From Hsuehochloa calcarea (Eukaryota; Streptophyta; Magnoliopsida; Poales; Poaceae): a DNA stretch of 64,000 bases. The translations under genes were made by a program, and so were the position numbers. This document shows positions 11,441 to 22,734 of this stretch, in pieces; the stretch's first letter is position 1; every line of letters begins with the position of its first letter. Below the pieces are notes generated by a model that had not been told where the DNA came from, searched no databases, and saw only the letters and a program-made list of their open reading frames with translations. The stretch covers positions 4,449,904 to 4,513,903 of the forward strand of contig CM070604.1 in assembly GCA_036346395.1 (NCBI GenBank), written 5' to 3'.

Positions 11441-13168
11441 CTCGCTTACTTGTTATCTATATAAGTTACGTACACAATGATTACATAAACAAATAGAAGT
11501 TACCCATTGAACCTAAATATAGGATACATAGTAAAGAAAATAGATAAAATTGTACAAAAAACTACAAAATAAATGAATAAAGCATAGTTGAATATGACTG
11601 TGAAAGATTAGGATTGTTGGTTTGGTCCTGGTTTTTTCAGTCGGACTGCCCAACATATACCACATGTATATGAAAGAAATCAACATATAGCTGAAATATT
11701 GGATGATTTTGAGTGCTCTCAGAAGGCGAGTTGCAAAAGAATCAATCTTTGCCATCTCAGCCCTTTAGTCTATACTCTTCACAAATTGGATAAGAAAACT
11801 ATAATTTAGATTTTGAGCTCTAATCAATGCTTAGCTAGACTGACAGAACAATCACATGCAATTCACTAAAACAAAATATGACAAGAATATTTGATAGCAG
11901 CAAACAAACTATTAGAATAATACAAGAATCACTGAATTCATTATTTCAAATAAAAAACCAACAAACCTTGAATGATTACTTTGATAGCAGCAAGCAAACT
12001 ATTACAGCTCAAAACTAAACTAGTAATCCTACCAATTTCAGTATTAGACCATCTAAATCATAGAGCAAAATTAAGCCCGCGTAATGCATTGTTGCCAAGC
12101 ACAACCAAGCCATCACCACCAGAACCCACAAGCACAACTAAGCCATCACCATCAGCATTTAAATGACCAAATCAATGTATACAAATGTAAATTATCCATG
12201 TCATTTAAACCGAATGAAATGCTAAACATATACCACACGAATGTGAAAGAAATCAGCATAAAGCTCATATATTTAAACACTTGATGATTGGTAAATGGTA
12301 ATACTAATACCTTTCATACAAGGGCCGAATTGGATGGCCGATCGTGTTATACCAAAAAGACTGATGTTTCTCCAAATAGGCAAGTAACAGTACATAAGCG
12401 TAATAATCAGGATCCAGGAATACATCAAACGTGACAATAAAAAATATGACAGTGGATTGCATTTGAAAGCATTTGGTTCACAGTTCTTTTTCTTGGGCAT
12501 TGTGATAACATGTAAAACGAATTGTGTCCCATTGTTTGGTTAGATTACTCCATAATTGCAATGCATGTATTAAGTATAAAATACAATTTAGAGCTCCAAT
12601 ACAATCAAAGGAGGGAGAGTGGAGGGATGTATCCTACCGTCCTCATCCAACTACATGTACAGTAAAACCCACTGCATTATGATTGTAACTCCCAACCAAA
12701 ACACTACCTGACGATGCACTATGTAATAAGTAGTAGTACCAAGCTGAATATTAGTCTCAATACTTCTTAGGAGCCCCATATCCATTACCAAACAAATTCT
12801 TGCTGGAGATGACAAATTGTTTAGCACGCAATCAATCATGCCAGTAGCTGGCCAATCATTAACTATAAACATGATTGCCTAATTACCTAAAGAGTCAACA
12901 TCTCTAAATATGTTATTCTCAGAGACAGGACAATAATGCTATCCTACAAAATGCATGCCTACACTCACCATAAATCAGATTGCCTAATTACCTAAAGCGT
13001 AAATTGAGACAATATGTTAGTTCTACAGACAGGACATCGATGCTATCCTGCAAAATGCATGTGTACATAGAAGCTTTCACTCATATACTTGACATTGCAA
13101 GGAGATAAGAACTGCTTTAGGGGAAGATTCACAAAGCCATACACATGCAAGCTGGAAATGAACCTCAG
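11441..13168. other. CACTA interior, probable 5' intron or leader of the second gene
   Basis: AT-rich, with no coding similarity I recognise. On the minus strand it lies between the TATA box at 13340-13346 and the TNPA-like ATG at 11440, so it may hold a leader exon and long intron. A short duplication (TTGATAGCAGCAA at 11892 and 11981) is present. Confidence 0.4.
12873..13067. repeat. 105-bp imperfect tandem duplication
   Basis: Copies begin at 12873 and 12978 with GATTGCCTAATTACCTAAAG and share CAGACAGGACA and CTATCCT(A/G)CAAAATGCATG. They are diverged by substitutions and small gaps. I see no function. Confidence 0.8.
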
Positions 13169-13290
13169 GGTGGCGCCGGATCGGGGGAGGCGGCGTTGGG
13201 TGGCGCTGGATCGGGGGAGGTCCAAGCGTTGGGTGGCGCCGGAACGGGGGAGGCGGCGTTGGGTGGCGCCGGATCGGGGGAGGGGGCGAT
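13169..13290. repeat. 30-bp minisatellite, four units
   Basis: Four copies of a GC-rich unit with core GGTGGCGCCGGATCGGGGG at about 13169, 13199, 13232 and 13262; one spacing is 33 bp, the others 30. On the minus strand it lies just downstream of the TATA box at 13340-13346, so it should be in the 5' leader of the second gene. Reads as Arg/Pro-rich peptides in several frames; not called as protein. Confidence 0.9.
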
Positions 13291-13339
13291 TCTGGGGGAA
13301 GAACACTAGGGCAAGTGCACAACAATTCGAGCGGGGCAC

Positions 13340-13346
13340 TTATATA
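13340..13346 (-). promoter_or_regulatory. Probable TATA box of the CACTA second gene
   Basis: The minus strand reads CTCTATATAAGTGCC. It sits 8 bp from the edge of the internal palindrome array, which would be immediately upstream of it, and points toward the TNPA/Ulp1 gene. Assignment is by position. Confidence 0.55.
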
Positions 13347-13353
13347 GAGTAAC

Positions 13354-13566
13354 ATCACAGACGGTTCTTTATGTCTGTGATAACGAGTCATCACAGACGG
13401 TTCTATTAAAGAACCGTCTGTGATAACTCACATCACGGACGGTTCTATAATTGAACCGTCGGTGATGTAAGTAATCACATACGGTTACTTAATTGGAACC
13501 GTCTGTGATGACTATGAACATCACAGACGGTTCCATTAAGTAACCGTCTGTGATGTGCACAGACGC
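13354..13566. repeat. Internal palindrome array of the CACTA element
   Basis: Four consecutive hairpin units of TCACAGACGGTT/AACCGTCTGTGA with short variable spacers, plus flanking half units. It has the same core as the terminal arrays but lies mid-element, between the two genes. No CACTA terminus lies beside it, so a nested CACTA end is not supported. It most resembles an upstream binding array for the minus-strand second gene. Confidence 0.9.
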
Positions 13567-14039
13567 TTCAATATAAAATCTATTTCATTTTCATATCAAA
13601 TATCATATATACCTTCTCTTGACATTTTTCAAAATATTTCCAAATTCTCAAAATATCATATTTTACTTCTATAAATGTTTCAAAACATACATTTGTGCAA
13701 TAACCGCATTAAAATAGTACCTGGTCAGATAGAGGTTTCGTATGTCATTAGGGCTAACCAGATAACTAAACATTGATTTAGTGTTAATGGTTGTAGTTAA
13801 GACGCTAATGATGAGCTACAGTGCTCATTCAACAAAAGCATGTGGATCATTTGGGCTAACTCCAAATCAAGTGAAATCAAATTTGATACTACACGATACA
13901 ACGAAGTCCGCATTAACATCAACATTAGAGACGACAAGTCCATAACACATGACAATTGATATCACATTACAATGGAAGAACAAGTCCATAACACGTGACG
14001 CGTTTCCATGTTAACATCAAATTACAATGGAATACATGC
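13567..14039. other. Between the CACTA genes, no gene seen
   Basis: AT-rich spacer at the 3' end of the TNP2-type gene; probably holds its 3' UTR. A short repeat around CATAACAC(A/G)TGAC occurs at about 13940 and 13990. Confidence 0.4.
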
Positions 14040-17000
14040 TTAATTGAAATATAGTCCTTCATGATGATCGATGCGCATATAGCTAGCTTCCTCACTGAGT
14101 TCTTCCTCCAGTCTGATGCCGTCTCCGAAAGAAGGCAACTCATCAAATTGATTGTACTCTTACTCATCCACGACATTCTCAACTCCGATAATCCTTCTTT
14201 TCCATTGAAGAACTACGTGGTGGTTCTTATTTGCTGGGTCCGTTACATAAAAAACTTGAACAACTTGCTTAGCGACTACGAATGGTTTGTCCTTGTATCC
14301 GACACGTTTGAGATCCACAGTAGTGACGCCGTACTTGTCGACCTTCACGCCCCGCGGAAGTTTAACCCAATGACATCGAAACAGGGGGATCTTGAAAAGT
14401 ATATAGTCGAGCTCCCAAATCTCCTCTACGAACCCATAGTACGAGTTCAACCCGCGTGCCCCCGCGGTATTGAACCCTTCGTGAAATGCATCTATGTGGA
14501 CACCGCTGTTCTAGACTGTGCTCTTCCTATCCTGATCTGCCGTATAAAATATGTACCCTTTTATGTCGTATCATTGCCATGTCACAATTGTAAATATTGG
14601 CCCTTTTGCCAACCATAGCAGCGTTTCATCACTTGATGACCTCCTAGTAAATCGCACCTTTAACCATTCGTTGAATCAACGGTTGTGCTCTCTCGTTATC
14701 CAAACCTCCGACCGGTCTGGATTCTGTTGGCGTACCATGTCTTTATGCTCGTCGATGCACGGGGACACTTGGGTCATGTGTTGCAAGACCGTGAAATGGG
14801 TCTGCGCGTATGTATCTAGATCGGGAGTGATTGCTTTCCTTCCGATGGTCCCGATACCCTCCAGTCTCCCCTCATGATGAGATAGAGGCACACCTATCGG
14901 TTCAACCGAGCCATGTAGTCGACGCAGAACTCAATGACCTCTTCGGTTGCATAACCTTCGATGATACTGCCCTCCGGCCGAGATCGATTCCATACGTAGG
15001 ACTTCAGAATTCCCATGTATCTCTCGAAAGGGTACATATGACGTAGGAACACAGGGCCGCATATCTTTATCTCTTTCACAAGGTGAACAATGAGATGGAC
15101 CATGATATCGAAAAATGACGGAGGGAAATACATCTCAAGATGACATAGAGTCGTGACCACCTCGGCCTGCAGAGCGTCGAGTCCTTTGGGATCGATGACC
15201 TTCTGAGCAATTGAGTTAAAGAAATAACACAGTCTAAAGATTACCACTTGGACTTTGTTCGGCAAGATACTCCTAATTGCAACAGGAAGCATTTGTGTCA
15301 TCAGCACATGACAATCATGAGACTTCATACCAATTAATTTCAAATATTTCATGGAAACAAGTTTCTTAATATTGGCGAAGTAACCGGACGGAACTTTCAC
15401 ACCATGCAAGCTTTGACACAGTTCATTTCTCTCGGCCTTGGACAAAGTGTAGCAAGTTGGGGGGAGGTATGTTCGTCCTTTATCGGTCTCTTTCGGTGCT
15501 AACTCGGTTCTTATGTTCATATCAACCAAGTCACGCCGTGCATTAACACCGTCTTTTGTTTTGCCACTAATATTCAATAAGAGACCAATCAAGCTATCAC
15601 ATACATTCTTCTCCACATGCATGACGTCGATGCAGTGGCGAACTTCTAAGTGCTCCCAATAAGGCAAGTCCCAAAAAATTGACCGCTTCTTCCAGATATT
15701 TTTCTGGGGGGGTCCTTAATTTACGTCCCTTCCCAAGCATAACATCGATATCTTTAACCATATCATAGACCACTTTTCCTCTAAAAGCCTTTGGAGCTGA
15801 ACCGTCCTCCTTATTTTCGTCGAATTATTTCTTCATCTTGCGGTATGGGTGAATCCTGGGAAGGAACCTACGATGACGCATATACACAGTTTTACGCGAG
15901 TTGTTCAGCCATACACTCTCGGTACCATCTAAGCAGTGCGGACAGGCTTTGGCTCCTTTTGTACTGAACCCCGACAGGTTACCAAGGGCATAAAAATCAT
16001 TGATGGTGCAGAATAACATGGCGTATAAAGTGAAATTCTCTCGTTTGTACGCATCCCATACTTGTACACCTTCGTTCCAAAGTGTCACAAGATCTTCCAG
16101 CAATGGTGCTAGGTACACATCAATATCGTTCCCAGGTTGCTTCGGCCCTTGGATAAGTAGTGACATCAAAATGTATTTCTGCTTCATACATAGCCAAGGA
16201 GAAAGGTTGTACATACATAGATTTACGTGCCAGTGCTATGTCACGCTCATGTTACCGAAAGGATTCATTCCGTCTGTACTCAACCCTAACCTTATGTTCC
16301 TTGGTTCCGCACCGAACTCTTTGAAGCTCCGATCGAAGTTTCTCCACTGGGCAGAATCAACAAGATGTCTGAGCTTTCCATCTTTCTTACTCTCCTCCGA
16401 GTGTCAACGCATCAATCTTGCCTCCTTTTGGTTCGCAAATAAACGCTTCAAACGTGGGATCACAGGCAGATACCATAACATCTTAGCAGGAGGTCCTTGT
16501 TTCGCCTTAGCAGTATTCTTACGCTTGTATCGGGATGCTTTGCAAACGGGACATACATGCATGTCTGCATACTCTTTACAGTACAGGATACAATCATTCA
16601 GACATGCATGTATTCTTTCCACTTCCATTCCCAATGGACAAAGAACCTTCTTGGCTTGGTAGGTCGTGGTGGGCAACACGTTGTCCTCCGGAAGGATGTC
16701 AGCTAAGAGACCTAACAACGCTGTAAAACTCTTGTCGGACCAACCATTGCTTGCCTTCAATTTTAGCAGTTCAAGCACGGTGGACAACGTTGTGTACTCC
16801 GGCTTACAGCCAGGGAACAAAGATTTTCCCTAGTCTTCCATTAAGCTCTCGAATTTACAAAACTCTCTCTCACCGTAGTTCTCTTCTGCATCGCGTAGCA
16901 TCTGATCCAGATTGTTATCATGCGACCTGTCCTCATCAAAAGCACATTCCACGTCCTGCATATCGTTGACTTCCTCGACGATGTCGTCATTATTGGCTTC

Positions 17001-17250
17001 CGGTATAATCTGCTCTTCACCGTGACTGGTCCAACATATATATCCTTTTTGGAAACCCTTCGTATTAAGTGATCTTCGATCTGCGTCGGGTTGTTAAACA
17101 TTTTCATATTACCGCAATCAATGCATGGACAGTATATAAATTTTATCCCTTTCTTCAACATATCCTGCTTGGCGGCTCTTCTAAAGCCAACATGCCATTA
17201 ATATACTCTTCACTCACACGGTTCTCAACGTATATCCAGTCTCGATCCAT
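14040..17250 (-). pseudogene. CACTA TNP2-type transposase, degenerate
   Basis: The product would cut and join the CACTA ends. The start is ATG at 17250 (MDRDWIYVENRVSEEYINGM), the usual N terminus of plant TNP2 proteins, followed by the transposase-associated zinc region (CPCIDCGN ... IEDHLI). The TNP2 core follows: GWSDKSFTALLGLLADILPEDN and IHACLNDCILY at about 16820-16404, then LLIQGPKQPGNDIDVYL, TINDFYALGNLSG and ACPHCLDGT at 16214-15825. At 15667-14894 is the block with HCIDVMHVEKNVCDSLIG and FLRHMYPFERYMG (DUF4218 type). At 14450-14160 is the DUF4216 block (IWELDY ... VFYVTDPANKNHHVV). Frames change between blocks, and a stop near 14160 precedes the last readable stretch, ending at TAA 14042-14040. 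Some gaps may be introns. The family is certain, the exon structure is not. Confidence 0.9.
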
Positions 17251-18536
17251 CTACACGTATACACATAACAAATTAATTAGTGTTAAATTATATTAATAAA
17301 CCACAAGTACCCTAACTATTAACCAAACATACTAAAATTTATTAGTGATTAACCTAGAGCAAATATAAATGATTATGTACAGATTGTTACCCTCAGAGCT
17401 CACGAAAAATATAAAAGATATTCATGCATCAAATAGTATTTACATCTTCCACTATCCCTAACTTAACAATTTCATATCGACATACATGCGTGCATAATAG
17501 ATTTTTCAAAAAGAAATATAATAAGTAAAATAGTACGATTGACGTCTAATAAAAAAGTCGGGCTCATTGAGGTTTACGCTTTCCAACTGCGGAAACGTAT
17601 TTCCTCATAACTAAAAGTGCATTTCTTTATTTTCATCTGGATTTCATTAATCTGACATGTGGAGCCCACATGTCAATGACTCATTTATTAATAAAGTTTT
17701 GACTCATCTAACAGAGACTTAATTAACTCAAGTACTCTAATCATTACTCTGTCCTAATCAACCCTGATTTGGTCTTAATGACCGAGCTATAGTGCCAATC
17801 AGCTCTCCTACAAGCTGCAGAGACATGACCGGAATTGGTGCTACACCGGAGAAGAGCGGCGGAGCTCCTCGAGCTTGAGGTGGTTTTCGCATTTGAGCCT
17901 AACTGGGGTAGGTTAGTGAGTGTATCATCTGCAGGATGCTATTGTGATGCTGTCGCTAGTAGCAGGACCAAAGGTCAGCGGAGCAGCGGCGGCATGGTTG
18001 CCCGGGGTGGCGCCATTATCGGCTAACTTGAAACCTAAGCTATGATAGCTAATCCTCTAATCTAACACATGCTTAAGCTTCAACGAACTACTAGGAGCTC
18101 ACCCGAGGCTTTGGAGACACTAGAGGATGACTAGAGCAGCTTGACAACTTTGAGCAGCGGCGGCGCAAAGGAGGCTCCCGTTGACAGCGTGCTACGGCGA
18201 TGGAAATGCTACAAGAAGGTGCGCATTAGCTTCCAAGCATCCTGAGGATGGTAGAGACCGAAGGAATCATCAGGGAACTCACCGAGTCAGCCGCTAGCTA
18301 GAAAATAGCTGTGGCGACCGAAAATGGGAAAGAAGGTTGAATCAGAAGGTCCTCTGCGATCGAAGCTTCATTAACAGAGGGGAAAGCATCAGTGAGGTTT
18401 AAGAAATTATTTGACATGAAAAAGAGAGGTCCAAGCTCACCAGACTGCCTAAACAAGGAAGTCCAGAGAAAAAGAGAGGCGTCGAAACTCACAAGACTGC
18501 CTGAACGAGGAAGTCCAGAAATAATATGCTGGAGAT
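17251..18536. other. CACTA 5' leader region, no gene seen
   Basis: It lies between the transposase start and the right subterminal array, so it should hold the promoter and leader of the first gene. I see no clear TATA box and no supported coding region. Confidence 0.4.
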
Positions 18537-18672
18537 GTATCACAGACGGTTCTTACCAAGAACCGTCTGTGATACTATCACTATCACATACGGTTACAAA
18601 TATCACAGACGGTTCCACGAACCATCTGTGATTATTTTATCACAGACGGTTTCAAATAACCGTATGTGATGA
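18537..18672. repeat. Right subterminal palindrome array of the CACTA element
   Basis: Three palindromic units of the TCACAGACGGTT core, some with the variant TCACATACGGTT, just inside the terminal TTTTTGTAGTAGTG. It is shorter than the left array. Confidence 0.92.
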
Positions 18673-18707
18673 GACGTCTTCTATTGCCTGTTTTTGTAGT
18701 AGTGCAA

Positions 18708-19536
18708 AGAACTTCCCTTGCATCTATTTTTCATATCCAGCTGTCTATATGGGCAACTAAATAACTTCTCTACTTAGCTAGGCTACACAGATATAAGCAA
18801 TCAAACAACGTCATTGCATCCCCACAGCCTGTCTAAGTGAGCCAAGCTCACTGGTACAGGCTAGGCCCAGAGTCACGCAGGCAATCAAACGCCGCCATAG
18901 GGAATCACCATTATTCCCATATTGCAGAAGCTCACTCCACTACTGGTACAACACCTATCTCAGGTTCAGCAGCAAGAAGAGAGACACGGGGAAGGCAAAG
19001 GGGAGAAAAGCATGTCTCTTCTGTCTTGATTTTTTTTCTAGGTTTTCACTTGTGAAGTGGATTTTTGTCTGGAGCAATTGTATCATGAATGGCATGCGCT
19101 CCAGATTCTTTTATACCAACCTCCCCATAGTCCATACTCCATACCAATCACAAAATAAGATCATGTCTCCGCATAGTTGCATCTAAGCTAGACCCCCGGC
19201 GCCGCTGTCTCTGAACAATTTGGTACGTACACCTCGGTCTACAAATTCGGTCCATGCTTATACATGCCCCCTGTGCCCTGTCTGGTAATTTTTACCCAGG
19301 TTATTGGACTGTAGAAACATTACAGACGGTAAATTTTCAACACAACTCTTCAGTGCATCTGGTTACAGGAGCAGGAACAACAAATGATGTTTGTAACAAT
19401 TGACTACAACAGCACATGATGTTTGTAACGATTGACTATATACAGTTGGTGCACTACTACATATTCAGTTACTGAAATATTATCCATATGTACTTTTAGG
19501 TGGAGCAGTTATTTCTTGTTCATTTCATACATTATC
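18708..19536. other. Intergenic, no gene seen
   Basis: No supported coding frame, RNA gene or transposon end. Confidence 0.4.
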
Positions 19537-19538
19537 TA

Positions 19539-19799
19539 CTCCCATCGGTTCACAAAATAAGTTGTTTTGGACATTGACACGGTCCCCTAAAATGCAAATT
19601 TGACCACTAACTACTATTATAATATATTTGTAAAACCCAATGAATTATAATATTATAAAAGTACTTTCGAGACGAATCTACACATATCATTTCAATATAT
19701 CTAAGATCTAAATATTTAAAAAGATATCGATAGTCAAAGTTGTCAAAGTTTGACTATACAGATTCCAAAACAAATTGTTTTTTTGTGAACCGGAGGGAG
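19539..19799. mobile_element. Stowaway-type MITE (261 bp)
   Basis: Ends are CTCCCATCGGTTCACAAA and the inverted TTTGTGAACCGGAGGGAG, flanked by TA on both sides (19537-19538, 19800-19801). The TA duplication and CTCCCTCCG-type ends mark Stowaway elements, which Tc1/mariner transposases move in trans. The interior is AT-rich and non-coding. Confidence 0.95.
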
Positions 19800-19801
19800 T
19801 A

Positions 19802-21305
19802 CATGAGTACCAACCATCTGTAACATTAGGTATTTCCTGCTCCAACTGGTACATTGGGCATTAGTAATTGTTAATTGGCATCCAGATGCTACTAATTTAA
19901 CTGAAAAATGTCAGCAGGGGAAAAGCTCCTTTTGCTCTACAATCCAGGCCGGTGCCGCTCAAATCGATCTTTTGATCAGTAGCCAAGGAGAGTGGCCAAG
20001 ACTTGGCATGCAAGTGAAGACTTTGACTGAAGAAGAGATAGCTAATTAAGCTAGTACACATGCACCTTTGTAAGTAAACATGAGTGCATGATGCCATATG
20101 TTTAGTGGGCAAAAGCTAGTAGCATAGATTATACGTAAAGATATGCATATGCCTACACAAATTACTAGCTAGCTAGTAGTAGGTGGTTTGGGTGGAGGTG
20201 GAGGTGGAAGTGGAGGTGGAGACGGTGGCCGTGGCAGGCAAAGTGATGGGATCGATGGTTGTCTTGGAGGTAACGCATGGATCCTAGCTCTTGGGGCCTT
20301 TCTCCCCAAGGGAGGGCACGATAATGTTCTCCAAATTAGTAGTTGTGATTGAGACGGTTTCACATGTGCCTCGCTCGCTCGCGTCCACGCAAAGCAAACA
20401 AAAAAACAACCACATTTGCCACAAAGTATGTACGTACTCATGCACTCTAGCTAGTGATCTGCTCAAGCTATTCACTTAATCACGTCATGAATGGGATAAG
20501 GAGGTAATACTCCAACTTTGCAAGTACTACCCACTTGTGAAAAGAAACAATGGCCCTTTTCAAAAAATAAAATAAAATAAATAACGGGAACGGAAATTAG
20601 CATGCAAGAGGCTATATATATTTTTTGAAAGGCAGATGTACTAGATATGAACAAAGAGAACACTGTGCGAAAGTTGGTCCTGATTACATTTTCCGTCAAC
20701 GAAGCAGTCAACGAGGAGGCAGAAAAGAACATTTGGAGCCATCCTTTGGTCGGAGGATTCTGCGGGCCCCATGTCTCCATAGTGCAAAACTATATACGCC
20801 ATGCATCATCGTACTGGTCTGTATGAATGAGCATGCATGTACAGAGAATCATGGCCCCTGTGACTCTGAGTGTGGCAGCCTTTCTTTCCACAAGGCCAGC
20901 GGCGCAGCGGGCCCAGCCGTGGAAGCAGTGCTTCGCTGTAAATAGCCGGTTGTTTATAAAAAAAAATCTGGTATTATTTGACATGGCGCCTCGGGTTATT
21001 GCTCCGGAGGTCCGCGACTCAACTTTGCTTCCGCATAAGGTGATTTTATATATACAGTAAAAATTGGTCCTCGTTACATTTTCTTGTATTGCCACTGACT
21101 ATTCTATTGTTCTTCAATTTCAATGTATATTAATTGTTCAAACTCAGAACATACAATTTATAGAGCCAAATTGGGAAACTTTAGACATCAAGCACAGCTG
21201 TGTTTTAGTACGTGTATATTAACCTAGCAATGTGAAATTTAATCTTTCAAAAGTATATAAATACTTAGATCTTATTGTAGCCATAGATGACATATTAAGA
21301 GGAAG
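19802..21305. other. Intergenic, no gene accepted
   Basis: A GGTGGA-rich run at 20182-20230 gives a proline-rich minus-strand reading with no recognisable domain. Around 20635-21095, stretches resembling ATTTTCCGTCAACGAAG recur with short spacing. Nothing I can name. Confidence 0.4.
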
Positions 21306-21973
21306 AACCACTACTACAAAACAGGTTATAGAAGACGCATCCCCGTCTGTGATAAAATAATCACAAATAGTTCTTTTGGAATCGTATGTGATATGGACCT
21401 AACACAGATAGTTTCTAAATACAACCGTCTGTGAAGTATCACACACGGTTCTTAAGAAAGACCGTCTGTAATATTCTAAGTCATCACATACAGTTCTTAA
21501 GAAAAACCGTCTGTGATAAGTATCTCACCACAGACGGTTTGTATTAAGAATCGTCTGTGATTTTAGATTTTACCATGGTAGCCAATCCTCTGCTGTGGTG
21601 GGATTTGCACAGCCAAGCTATAGTAAAAGAGTAAGAAAAATACAAACCATAGTAAAATCCAAGCTATAGTAAAAGATTAAGGAAAATTCCAACCCATGGT
21701 AAAATAAAAAAGTAAGAAAAATTTCAAGGCATGGTAAAATCTAAAATCACAGATGGTTTTTAATACAAACCGTATGTGATGAGATATTATCACAAACGGT
21801 TCATGATACGAACCGTCTGTGATGAGATACTTATCACAAACGGTTTATGATACAAACCGTCTGTGATATGTTATCACAGATGGTTTTTGTATGAAACCGT
21901 CTGTGATTCGCAGCTGGGAGTTCGAAATTTTTTGAACACGTGCGCGGGAGGCAAAATATTTTGGCAATATCCT

Positions 21974-21980
21974 TATAAAT
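21974..21980 (+). promoter_or_regulatory. Probable TATA box upstream of the captured peroxidase
   Basis: CCTTATAAATAATAGCC lies just downstream of the second left repeat array and directly before the captured sequence. Transcription would start near 22005-22010. The promoter role is inferred. Confidence 0.5.
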
Positions 21981-22002
21981 AATAGCCGAGTCGAGGCGGG
22001 AT

Positions 22003-22450
22003 ATGCTGGAGAGGGTGTCAAACCTGCGAGACGCCGGCGTGCTGCTGGACTTCGTCTCCGTTGACGTGCTTCGGTCCAAGTTCGCCACCGTAGGCCTCGA
22101 CGACAAGGACCTCGTCATCCTCAACTGCAAGCAAACAAACTTCTTCTTCCTCGATAACTCAATCGATCATGGTAGCTAACCTATGAGTGCATGTACATAA
22201 ATGGTAAATGGATGCAGCGGCTCGCATCCGCAATGGCTTCGCCACCATCGCCTTCTACGCCGTGCGCTATAACGACACATCCACCGTCGATGTCGTTGAC
22301 TCCTACTCAGGCCTCCTCAGCACCATCTTCGCCGACGCCATAGTCAAGATGGGCAGTATCGAGGTACTCACAGGCCGCAAGGGGGAGGTCAATAAGGTTT
22401 TTGTATGTATGAGAGTGATGCTTTTTTCATGTATTTTTAAGAGTTTCTGA
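22003..22450 (+). pseudogene. Captured class III peroxidase fragment
   Basis: Two segments match class III (secretory) plant peroxidases. The first, from 22003, reads SVDVLRSKFATVGLDDKDL, the region before the distal helix where family members read like FASKGL..DLV.LSGAHT. The second, from about 22208, ends FADAIVKMGSIEVLTGRKGE, the family's characteristic C terminus (usually MVKMGNI.VLTG..GEIR.NC). The proximal-histidine GAHT motif and most of the haem domain are missing, so no active enzyme can be made. The spacer between the segments (22134-22207) may be a remnant intron. The fragment sits between CACTA subterminal arrays, so it was captured by the transposon. Confidence 0.8.
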
Positions 22451-22734
22451 AGATTGAAAGCTCATATAAACTGTGATTGTATCAACTATGAAACATTCAA
22501 AATCTTTTTTTTTTGCAATAGAAAAAACTATCACAGACGGTTCTTATTCAGAACCGTCTGTGAAAATAGACTATCACAGACGGTTATGAACCGTGATACA
22601 TTTTTTCACAGACAGTTTTCAAACCGTCTGTGATGATCGTCTGTTATCACAGACACATAGATTTAGACGGTTCAAAAACCATATGTGATGACGGTTTAAA
22701 ATCATCTGTGGTGAGATTTTATATAGTAGTGAAC

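Larger units (their letters stand above)
8091..18704 (-). mobile_element. 10.6-kb CACTA transposon with two genes and target duplication
   Basis: The left end is CACTACTACAAAAAAGG and the right end TTTTTGTAGTAGTG, exact CACTA termini. CAA flanks both sides (8088-8090, 18705-18707), the 3-bp target duplication. Subterminal arrays of TCACAGACGGTT palindromes lie at 8105-8405 and 18537-18672, with a third array inside at 13354-13566. Two genes run on the minus strand: a TNP2-type transposase (17250-14040) and a TNPA-like gene ending in a Ulp1-type protease (11440-8422). With genes reading leftward, the element's 5' end is the right-hand one. Stops in both genes suggest that this copy is not fully autonomous, but the ends look mobilisable. 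Confidence 0.95.
21309..22731. mobile_element. 1.4-kb CACTA element carrying peroxidase gene fragments
   Basis: It begins CACTACTACAAAACAGG and ends ATTTTATATAGTAGTG, flanked by AAC on both sides (21306-21308, 22732-22734). Arrays of the TCACAGACGGTT core lie at 21325-21560, 21745-21910 and 22520-22712, the same family as the 10.6-kb element, which could supply transposase. The interior (about 22003-22450) is captured class III peroxidase sequence. Between the two left arrays is a block bounded by inverted GATTTTACCATG and CATGGTAAAATC, perhaps a small insertion. Confidence 0.95.

Noticed and set aside
13043..13394. Arg/Pro-rich frames on both strands
   Set aside because: Translations of the 30-bp minisatellite; more likely a transcript leader than protein.
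20169..20475. Minus-strand proline-rich small protein
   Set aside because: Only a GGTGGA simple repeat and no signal peptide or family motif; no splice or promoter support.
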